A stretch of 20,022 bases of DNA from a virus. Every line of letters begins with the position of its first letter. Within the stretch, counting starts at the first letter, position 1. The notes under the pieces are model-generated. The model was not told the DNA's origin. It was given only the letters and a program-made list of their open reading frames with translations, and did no database searches. The stretch covers positions 1 through 20,022 of the IMG/VR virus record IMGVR_UViG_3300005577_000109, one strand, 5' to 3'. Of the stretch, positions 13,687 to 20,022 are shown piece after piece. The position numbers and the translations under genes are program-made.

Positions 13687-13704
13687 GTCTCCTCATCAGG
13701 AGAC
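13687..13704 (+). promoter_or_regulatory. Hairpin sequestering the ribosome-binding site
   Basis: GTCTCCT (13687-13693) and AGGAGAC (13698-13704) form a perfect 7-bp hairpin with a CATC loop. The 3' arm contains the AGGAG ribosome-binding site of the gene starting at 13709. The hairpin begins 6 bases after the stop of the CAP gene, so a ribosome finishing that gene could open it: a translational-coupling or repressor-binding switch. Confidence 0.65.
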
Positions 13705-13708
13705 ACCA

Positions 13709-14728
13709 ATGGATTTACAAGGCTCTTCGAGTCTTTTGCAGGGCGGCACTACTATCGCTCCCGTTACCACCAGCCCTCAAATCTCAACCTATCAAACTCA
13801 ACCAGCCACCAATGTATTAAATTACAGCGGCTCAACCCCCACGTATCCCGTATATAATGCGACTACTTACGACACCACAGCGACAGCACCAGCACAGCCG
13901 ACCTATTACTACGACTCGGCCGGTAACGCTTACACCGATCAAGCTTCAGCTACCCAAGCTGACCAGAATTTAGCAGCCATACAGCTCGCCCAAGCAGCCC
14001 TAAATCGCATCCCCAATCAGCTAGCTATCGCTGACCAGAACATCGGAACCCAGTATGATCAGAGCAAACAGAGCCTAGATACAGACGCGGCCAACGCCCT
14101 CAGCTCTTTCAATACCAGCTCTACCCAAAACCAGCAGGACTACCGGACGGGACAGAACACCGTCAATTCCCAAGCTTCCCAGGATAACCAAAGCTTACTC
14201 CGAATCCTCGCCGGGCTTGGTGCCGGCGGCGGTTCGGAAGCTAAGTACTTAATCCCCAGTCTAGTCGGTAATGTCGCCAGCAAAGGCTTAAGCGCCGCTG
14301 CCCAGACCTTCGGCCAGAACGCTCAAGGGCTGAACACCGCCTACGGTAACTTCCAAAACCAAGACAAGACCGAGCGAGCTAACTTAGAGAACTGGCTAAG
14401 CTCTCAAAACAATTCCGCCCAGTCTACGGCCGACCAGAACAAGATTAGTCTGCTCCAAACTATCGCCGGACTGCAGACTAATCTCTCGGCCGCCTCTCCC
14501 TACCTTTCTCAGATAAATGACTTGTCTTCAGCGGTTGATAATCTGGCTAAGATCAATCCGCAATACGCGGGCAGCCTACCACAATACGTTGCTCCATCAC
14601 TTTCGACCTTTGTTCCCCAGGGCAACCAGCCTATCGCTATCGCCCAGCAAGCCACCCAGCCTGGTACACCTTCCTATCTGAGCTTGCTATCTGGACTTAA
14701 AGACAAAACCAGCCCATTAACAGCTTAA
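13709..14728 (+). CDS. Internal virion/ejection-type protein, 339 aa
   Basis: The product is strongly enriched in Gln, Ala, Ser and Asn, with a low-complexity Thr/Pro/Tyr N-terminus (1 to about 75) followed by long helices (about 80-290; for example AAIQLAQAALNRIPNQLAIA) and a disordered C-terminus. A small Gly-rich turn (LAGLGAGGGSEAKYL) sits in the middle. Such composition, and the position before a giant protein carrying a peptidoglycan hydrolase, fits podovirus core/ejection proteins (as T7 gp14/gp15 and P22 gp7/gp20 in role, not in demonstrated homology). No signal peptide or catalytic motif is visible. Its ribosome-binding site lies in a hairpin; the next gene begins 10 bases after its stop. 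Confidence 0.6.
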   Translation: MDLQGSSSLLQGGTTIAPVTTSPQISTYQTQPATNVLNYSGSTPTYPVYNATTYDTTATAPAQPTYYYDSAGNAYTDQASATQADQNLAAIQLAQAALNRIPNQLAIADQNIGTQYDQSKQSLDTDAANALSSFNTSSTQNQQDYRTGQNTVNSQASQDNQSLLRILAGLGAGGGSEAKYLIPSLVGNVASKGLSAAAQTFGQNAQGLNTAYGNFQNQDKTERANLENWLSSQNNSAQSTADQNKISLLQTIAGLQTNLSAASPYLSQINDLSSAVDNLAKINPQYAGSLPQYVAPSLSTFVPQGNQPIAIAQQATQPGTPSYLSLLSGLKDKTSPLTA

Positions 14729-14738
14729 GGAATCTACT

Positions 14739-17700
14739 TTGGCCACTTTGCTCAAAGTCAATAACGACTACAACCTACCTAATATAGGTATAAGCAGCGG
14801 ACAAGCTCCGCCGCCAGCGCCGCTAATCAACATCCAAAACGCCCAAGGGGCATATGTTCCGCAGACTTACGTTCCGCCGCCAGCACCGACTCCCCAGACA
14901 CCGACTTGGGGAGTTACTCCGATACGCCCTTCACCTCTACAGAGTGTGCTTAGGGTGTTAAGCGGCTTAGCCAGCCCGGCTACGGCCGCTGGTAAATTAG
15001 CCGGTAATGATGCCAGTTTGATCGCCGCTAGATTGACCGGTAACCAAAAAGCTAGGCAAAATGCCAGATTGGCCGGGCAAAACAACCTTAATAAGCTGGT
15101 CGATACCACCAGACAGTTCACTACCCGCCCGGCGGTTGAGTTAATCAGCTCGGTCATACCCAAGCAAAAGACTTTCACGCCCAACGGCGGGGTAGAAAAA
15201 GCTCTATTAGGCTCAACCCCGATCCAAAATATCGAGAAGAAAGTCGCCAATAACTACGCTACCCATCCAAACCTAAGCCCAGCCGCCAGAGTCGCCCTAG
15301 CTGCTGGAGAAGGACTTGGTAGTTTAGCTCAGGATGTGCCGATTGTCGGCGGTGAAGCCAAGCTGGCTGGAAAAGCCCTTAAGGCAGTCAAAGTCCCAGA
15401 AGCAGTCAACGCTATTAATGCTATTCCTAAGAACGAAATAGGCGCAGTCGGCAAAAACGTAAACCCCGAAGCATCGCCAAGACCCAGAGAACAGATAATC
15501 TCAGACATCCAAGCCAATATAAAAGCCGCCAAAGCCGCTACCGGCCACGAACCCGGTGAGTTCAGAAGCATCAAAGGCTCCAAAACCGGAGCCAAGAGCA
15601 ATATGACCGCATCGATGAAACCTTATTGGCAGAAACATGAGCAATTAAGAGAAGAGTTGAACCAGTCTAAGCCTAATGTACCGGATGAAAATTTAGCTAA
15701 GCGTTATCAAGAGATGGGGCAACAAATAGCTAATGATAATCGTAACGCACTCTTTGAGGTTGCTCAAAAAAAAGGTTTTAAGGCTGAGTTTACCCCTACA
15801 AATACTTATCGATACACCTTGACCAGCCCAGAGGGTAAAACTATTAGAGCCGAATCCTTAAGCGATGCTTATAGGCTTATAGGCACCAATCATTTAAAAG
15901 AATTTGAGGATTCATATAAAGTCACCCAACCCACACCTATACCGGAAGTACCGAAGGCATTACAGTCGTATATTATAGGACATACGGACATTCCGCCGGA
16001 AATTAAAACTAACATAGCTAGCGGAAACGATATTGTTACCTTATATCACGCTACTAATAACCCAGAGGCTATCCTTAAAAGTGGCAAACTCCAGCCGGAA
16101 GGTGCGAGACTGTCTATAGAAGATAGAAAGTTTAGCGAAAACCCCGACCATATTTTTCTGACACCTAACCCAGAAAGAGCGAAAGAATTTGGAGATAAAT
16201 TGGTTCAGGTTAAACTGCGCTCCGGTGACCCAAATCTCACTAATATTGATTCCCTTGATTATAAATACAGAGGTGAATTACCTGTAAAACCAGTCACCCA
16301 GCCCACACAAGGGGCTAAACAAACTTCCTCATATTTGCCCGCGCCTCAGACTGCGGCAAAGGAGGCGAAGGCAGCGAGCGGTCCTGTTGCTGAAACCGCC
16401 GTTTCCGCCGCCAAGCCAAAATTGGAATCCAAAGCACCAACAAAACCAGCGGCACCACCCCAAAAATCAGTAGTAGCCACACCCAAATCGTTACTATCTC
16501 CATTGTCTAAGACTACCACACCACTTACTAATGAGGAAATCAAGATTGGACATGCCCTTGGCCTGGATAAGCGACAAATGGCGGCGGCTAAGAGCCAAAA
16601 CGCCCTTGATAAAGCCTTTCAAACCTCAATGGCCGATATCCGGGCTGGCAAAAACCCCAAAGTCTCACCAGATGACCTGGCCTCCATGAGCGGCCCGGAA
16701 CAGATGAGGGTATCTAACTACCTAAATTCTCTGACCGCACCGAAACGCGAGTTACCAAAGTCCCCCAATGGCGTAGCCGAGCTACCCAAGCGCCAGCCCG
16801 TCCCAACCGCTAAGTACTTATTCTCGACTAAAGTTAACGCTATCCGCTCAATTGGCGGCAAAGACGCTAACGACTTGGCTGATAGGATCGTAAATACCGA
16901 TAGGGAAGCCCGCGACTTACGGGCTAATTGGATGAACCAGTCTAAAACGGTTATGAGCCTAAGCAAGAAAGAGTTTGAAGAGGCCGTAGACGTTAAAGAA
17001 GGCAAGCTACCGGCCTCCGCCGTAGGCAGTCGGGTCAACAAGGCTGTAGCCGAGATGAGCAAAGTCTTTCCCGACGTCCACTCTCAGGGCTTTGGCGAAG
17101 GCTTAATAATTGGTGATCGGGGAGCGACCTATTTCCCCCATTCCTATCCGAACCTAAACAAGCTCAAAGGCTCCAAGTTAGATAACGACCTGCAGTACCT
17201 AATGGACACCGAACAAGTTGACCACCGCACCGCTACGGAATTGTTCAACCAGATGGCGAAAGAGGGTAAATACCCTAACCGCTTTGGTAACTTCGCCAAT
17301 GCCCGGCTGACTGAAATGCCCGGCTACTATAAAGACAAGCAAGCCTATACCTCCTACCTCCAATCGGCCGCCCAGAACATAGCCGAAGCTCGCCATTTTG
17401 GCACCGACAATGAAATAGCTAATAAGCTAATCGACAACATCAGGATTAACGGTGGCGATAACGAAGCCGCTCAGAAGGCTCTGGAGAATTACCTGCGCGA
17501 AGCCGACAGAGGCCGCTTGTCTAAACCGCTACAAGCCGTTCGCGGCACTTACGGCGCGTTAACCCTGGGTAAAGCGGCAATCTCCCACGCCGGCCAGACC
17601 TCCAATACCGCAGTTGAAGCTGGAATAGCCCGGACACTTAAGGGCTGGGGTGAATATATAAGCCAAAACAAAGAGGGCAGGTCATTTATTGACAAAACCG

Positions 17701-19496
17701 GCGTTACTAACCCACAAGAGCTTCACAGCTACCGCGAACAGCTAACGTCATTTAAGGGAATCAAGGGCAAGTTAACCGCACCTGGTCTAAATAAGATTAT
17801 GAAGATTAACCGCTCGGTAACCGCACTAGCTGGCCGGGCTTATGGTAACCATCTGGCCGAAACCGGCAACGTAGCTAAGTTGCGTGAACTCGGTGTTACT
17901 GGCGATATTGGTGAGAAACTCACCGAAAGCCAGCAGATCGAAGCGGCCAGGGGCTTAGTCGACCATACTATGTTCAGTGGCTCGCGCTCTACCACGCCAA
18001 TCCTGGCCGAAACCGCTGCCGGTAAGACAATCGGCCAGTTTAGGACTGCCTATGCTTATAAACAGACCGGCTTTATCTATAACCAAGTAGTTAAAGAAGC
18101 CCGGAAGGGCAATCTTGCGCCCCTGGCTCGCTATCTAACTGTTTCAGCCGCTATTGGTGCGGGGACAGTAGCCATAAAAAACAAGATTTCTGGTCGAAAA
18201 GAAGGTCCTGGCGGCATCGCTATGGACGCCGCAGCCGCTTTGGGTGGCTTACCCGGTGAGGCCGCCTCCGAATTGATCCGCTACGGTATTGGACACCATA
18301 ACCTTACCGGCGCGGTTGCTGGTGAGCTTGCTCCCCTGGCCGGAGAAGGCTTAAATACGCTTGAAGCAATCGACAAAGGCGGAAAATCAGCCGAGCGTTA
18401 TGCACTTAAGAAAATCCCCTACGTTGGTAACCGGGTGGCTCAAAAGGTTACCCCGCCAGCCCCGGCACCGACCAAAACCCAGGTCGCTCAAGGCGCTAAA
18501 CAGCCGCAAAAGGGAATTTACCAAGTCAAAGCTAAGGATGGCTCGACTAAATACGCCACGCTCCAGGGCAAGAACCTCAAGACCTTCTCAACCCTAAAAG
18601 ACGCCCAGGCCGCCCAGGCTAAGAATGAATTTAAGTACTCCAGTAATAAGGTAACTAATATTAACGGACAAGTTTACCATAAATCCTCATCCGGCACCGT
18701 GGTCAAAGGCACTCCGCCGGCTCCCTCAACCAGCTCCAGCAACCTAAAAACGGTTTATGACCCTAAATCCAACACTTGGACCCGCACCAATGTCCAGACC
18801 GGACGGACGGTAAAGATTGCCTCCGATGGGTCACAGACTGTCTTAGATGAAGGACTGGGTAGGATAACCAACGCCAGGAGCGATTTTGTGTCCAATATAA
18901 CCGCCACCGCCCAAAAATACGGCGTAGAACCGCGCTCTGCTCTGGCTGTCGCGGCTATGGAAGGCTTATCCGGGGCGGTCGGAGATAATGGCACCTCCTT
19001 CGGGCCATTTCAATTACATATCGGCGGTGCGCTTCCTGCCGGTAAAGACCAGGCTTGGGCCGAATCCCCTGCCGGCATAGACTACGCCATACAGCAGATC
19101 GCCAAAGTCGCCAAAGGCAAGACCGGGGCTGATGCGATTAACGCTATAGTCTCCTCATTCGAGCGCCCGGCCAATCCCCAGAACGAAATCGCCGGGGCGC
19201 TGAGTGTCTACAACGGCCGGAACGTCAGCTTGAATAGTTCAAGTGCCAGAACTTATAAGCTCAGTGGCTCCAAGTCCTCCGGCTCATCCAGCTCAAGTGG
19301 CGTTAAAGCCGCCAAAGCTACTCTCTCAGCGGTTATCAAAGCCCAGAAATCGGCTTCCGCTGCCATCAAACCGCCTAAAGCCCCGGCCGCGCCGAAGCTC
19401 AAGACCTCGTTCAAATCACCCGGCCTTAAGAAACAATCAGGCGCAGTCAGCGGATTCTCACAGGGCAGCCGAATATCAGTTAAAAAGAACGCCTAA
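14739..19496 (+). CDS. Giant ejection/internal virion protein with ART-like and lytic transglycosylase-like domains
   Basis: TTG 14739 follows AAGGA by 7 bases. The 1585-aa product is multi-domain. It opens with a Pro-rich N-terminus (about 22-60) and helical basic segments. Residues about 415-505 are a probable ADP-ribosyltransferase-like domain: IVTLYHATNNPEAILKSG (Y436-H437), HIFLTPNPERAKEFGDK and LVQVKLRSG. A large helical region (about 690-1200) resembles phage polyvalent/ejection proteins and includes a possible membrane-inserting stretch near 1125-1150 (LARYLTVSAAIGAG). A Pro-rich linker near 1237 follows. Residues about 1385-1490 form a lysozyme-like domain: AQKYGVEPRSALAVAAMEG with E1408 as likely catalytic acid, then GTSFGPFQLHIGGAL and the helix ending GALSVYNG. 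The tail is Ser/Lys/Pro rich. T7 gp16 likewise couples a transglycosylase to a huge ejected protein, but homology is not shown. The ART-like part is AT-richer than its flanks. Confidence 0.8.
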   Translation: MATLLKVNNDYNLPNIGISSGQAPPPAPLINIQNAQGAYVPQTYVPPPAPTPQTPTWGVTPIRPSPLQSVLRVLSGLASPATAAGKLAGNDASLIAARLTGNQKARQNARLAGQNNLNKLVDTTRQFTTRPAVELISSVIPKQKTFTPNGGVEKALLGSTPIQNIEKKVANNYATHPNLSPAARVALAAGEGLGSLAQDVPIVGGEAKLAGKALKAVKVPEAVNAINAIPKNEIGAVGKNVNPEASPRPREQIISDIQANIKAAKAATGHEPGEFRSIKGSKTGAKSNMTASMKPYWQKHEQLREELNQSKPNVPDENLAKRYQEMGQQIANDNRNALFEVAQKKGFKAEFTPTNTYRYTLTSPEGKTIRAESLSDAYRLIGTNHLKEFEDSYKVTQPTPIPEVPKALQSYIIGHTDIPPEIKTNIASGNDIVTLYHATNNPEAILKSGKLQPEGARLSIEDRKFSENPDHIFLTPNPERAKEFGDKLVQVKLRSGDPNLTNIDSLDYKYRGELPVKPVTQPTQGAKQTSSYLPAPQTAAKEAKAASGPVAETAVSAAKPKLESKAPTKPAAPPQKSVVATPKSLLSPLSKTTTPLTNEEIKIGHALGLDKRQMAAAKSQNALDKAFQTSMADIRAGKNPKVSPDDLASMSGPEQMRVSNYLNSLTAPKRELPKSPNGVAELPKRQPVPTAKYLFSTKVNAIRSIGGKDANDLADRIVNTDREARDLRANWMNQSKTVMSLSKKEFEEAVDVKEGKLPASAVGSRVNKAVAEMSKVFPDVHSQGFGEGLIIGDRGATYFPHSYPNLNKLKGSKLDNDLQYLMDTEQVDHRTATELFNQMAKEGKYPNRFGNFANARLTEMPGYYKDKQAYTSYLQSAAQNIAEARHFGTDNEIANKLIDNIRINGGDNEAAQKALENYLREADRGRLSKPLQAVRGTYGALTLGKAAISHAGQTSNTAVEAGIARTLKGWGEYISQNKEGRSFIDKTGVTNPQELHSYREQLTSFKGIKGKLTAPGLNKIMKINRSVTALAGRAYGNHLAETGNVAKLRELGVTGDIGEKLTESQQIEAARGLVDHTMFSGSRSTTPILAETAAGKTIGQFRTAYAYKQTGFIYNQVVKEARKGNLAPLARYLTVSAAIGAGTVAIKNKISGRKEGPGGIAMDAAAALGGLPGEAASELIRYGIGHHNLTGAVAGELAPLAGEGLNTLEAIDKGGKSAERYALKKIPYVGNRVAQKVTPPAPAPTKTQVAQGAKQPQKGIYQVKAKDGSTKYATLQGKNLKTFSTLKDAQAAQAKNEFKYSSNKVTNINGQVYHKSSSGTVVKGTPPAPSTSSSNLKTVYDPKSNTWTRTNVQTGRTVKIASDGSQTVLDEGLGRITNARSDFVSNITATAQKYGVEPRSALAVAAMEGLSGAVGDNGTSFGPFQLHIGGALPAGKDQAWAESPAGIDYAIQQIAKVAKGKTGADAINAIVSSFERPANPQNEIAGALSVYNGRNVSLNSSSARTYKLSGSKSSGSSSSSGVKAAKATLSAVIKAQKSASAAIKPPKAPAAPKLKTSFKSPGLKKQSGAVSGFSQGSRISVKKNA
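15600..16310 (+). other. AT-richer module carrying the ART-like domain within the ejection protein
   Basis: From about 15600 to 16310 the base use differs visibly from both flanks, with many A/T-ending codons and runs such as AAAAAAAA near 15768. The sample 15721-15780 has 20 G/C of 60, against 34 of 60 in 14221-14280 of the neighbouring gene. The segment corresponds to residues about 288-524 and includes the ART-like domain, suggesting that this module was acquired separately. The boundaries are by eye. Confidence 0.5.
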
Positions 19497-19498
19497 TC

Positions 19499-19507
19499 TG
19501 GTATAAT
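19499..19507 (+). promoter_or_regulatory. Extended -10 promoter TGGTATAAT before the gp4-like gene
   Basis: TGG (19499-19501) and TATAAT (19502-19507) begin three bases after the stop of the giant gene. A weak -35 (TTAAAA, 19480-19485) lies 16 bases upstream. The spacing from here to the following hairpin (32-33 bases) equals that in the portal leader. Confidence 0.6.
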
Positions 19508-19535
19508 AATAGGTAACACGCGGCCACCTATATAA

Positions 19536-19579
19536 GCACGGAACCGTGAGCATTTAACAAGCTCAGATTCCGTGTTTTT
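19536..19579 (+). terminator. Terminator-like hairpin before the gp4-like gene
   Basis: CACGGAA (19537-19543) pairs with TTCCGTG (19568-19574), with an inner TGAGC/GCTCA stem (19547-19551 with 19561-19565), followed by five T (19575-19579). It has intrinsic-terminator form but lies between a promoter and the gene it should serve. Its opening AAGCACGGAAC matches AAGTACGGAAC of the portal-leader hairpin at all but one base. Confidence 0.6.
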
Positions 19580-19594
19580 GTTAGGCTCTCAACC

Positions 19595-20022
19595 TTGACC
19601 GCAGCAGAATACGTCGCCAATATGTTGCTCACCGCAACTGGCGAGAACTCCACAGCCGTTTCGGGAGACGATGACTGGACCAAAGCCCTCTCCATCGGCA
19701 ACTTATTAATCGACCAGTGGGCTAAGGAAACCGACTGGGTATCTTTATATTCGATAGTTCCAATCGGTACTGTCACCGCTACCGACTCCTTTGATTTAGA
19801 CGATTCTATCCGAGAAATCTCTAGCCAAGATGGTGACTATATCCGTATTAATCACACCGATGGCACTAATTACACCGATTACACTCTAGTTCACCCTAAT
19901 CGCTTGAAGTTTTATGCTACCGGTCCCTATGTGGCCCAAATAGGTGACCAGCTGGTCTTCAATAAGGCTTTCGTATCAACCGACCAACAATTCGGCGGGA
20001 CGATAAATGTACCCTCCTATCT
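19595..20022 (+). CDS. Packaged-DNA stabilisation / tail adaptor protein, gp4-like (3' partial)
   Basis: The frame is open from 19550 (after TGA 19547) to the right edge; the first usable start is TTG 19595, giving an opening TAAEYVANMLLTATGENSTA. The helical N-terminus followed by DDDWTKALSIGNLLIDQWAKE is typical of P22 gp4-like (packaged DNA stabilisation) and related head-completion adaptors, in which two helices with 'GE...D...LN-LID-W' lead into a beta region. Here that region is IVPIGTVTATDSFDLDDSIRE and onward. These proteins bind under the portal ring and carry the tail nozzle. At least 142 residues are visible and the rest lies outside the window. It has no strong ribosome-binding site. 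The call is from motif and context. Confidence 0.7.
   Translation, partial: MTAAEYVANMLLTATGENSTAVSGDDDWTKALSIGNLLIDQWAKETDWVSLYSIVPIGTVTATDSFDLDDSIREISSQDGDYIRINHTDGTNYTDYTLVHPNRLKFYATGPYVAQIGDQLVFNKAFVSTDQQFGGTINVPSY

Noticed and set aside
14867-15250. 127-aa minus-strand open frame, and other minus-strand frames such as 180-449, 2569-2829 and 16718-17062
   Set aside because: They lie opposite strongly supported + strand genes, have no recognisable domains or ribosome-binding sites, and reflect the codon bias of the true gene.
1-20022. Alternative genetic code with TGA as sense codon, considered because of the possible CPR host
   Set aside because: TGA ends the portal gene in the ATGA overlap and long frames stay open with standard stops, so code 11 explains everything.

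Overview
The window is one strand-coherent late (virion morphogenesis) region of a tailed dsDNA phage or prophage. Every credible gene is on the + strand, and most start a few bases after, or overlapping, the previous stop. The content points to a short-tailed (podovirus-like) virion. There is a PBSX/T4-type large terminase, a very long P22-sized portal, a scaffold and an HK97-fold-type capsid protein. There are also two internal-virion/ejection-type proteins, one 1585 aa long with a lysozyme-like peptidoglycan hydrolase domain, and a gp4-like DNA-stabilisation/tail-adaptor protein running off the right edge. I see no tape measure, tail tube or sheath gene. Standard stops are used: TGA ends the portal gene, so there is no sign of TGA recoding. 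The host cannot be fixed from this sequence. The TGGTATAAT promoters, a leaderless GTG gene and the style of the secreted CAP-domain protein are compatible with a Patescibacteria/CPR (for example Saccharibacteria-like) host, but that is a low-confidence inference.

Layout: 1-1205 terminase C-terminus plus two small unknown genes. 1206-1444 is a non-coding, highly structured stretch: a cluster of complementary GC-rich arms, then an extended -10 promoter, then a terminator-like hairpin. 1445-4026 portal and a small coiled-coil protein. 4125-5908 scaffold and major capsid protein. 5939-8367 small head or decoration genes interrupted by an HNH endonuclease gene that lies between 12-bp direct repeats. 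8385-9407 a methyltransferase-glycosyltransferase fusion. 9409-12884 one long modular repeat-rich fibre gene, split in this assembly by a one-base frameshift in a GGGG run near 11587. 12885-13042 a promoter-rich intergenic region. 13043-13681 a leaderless, secreted CAP/SCP-domain 'moron'. 13709-19496 two ejection/internal virion proteins; the second carries a probable ADP-ribosyltransferase-like insertion and a lytic transglycosylase-like domain. 19499-20022 a second promoter plus hairpin cassette and the partial gp4-like gene.

How it fits together: the terminase packages DNA through the portal into a scaffold-assembled capsid. The small beta-rich proteins probably decorate or plug it, and the long fibre (possibly modified by the MT-GT enzyme) recognises the host. 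On infection the ejection proteins enter the cell: the hydrolase opens the peptidoglycan and the ART-like domain may modify host targets. Most unusual are the duplicated promoter/terminator-hairpin/TTG-start cassettes in front of the portal and gp4-like genes, the multi-arm RNA before the portal, and the ART module in the ejection protein.
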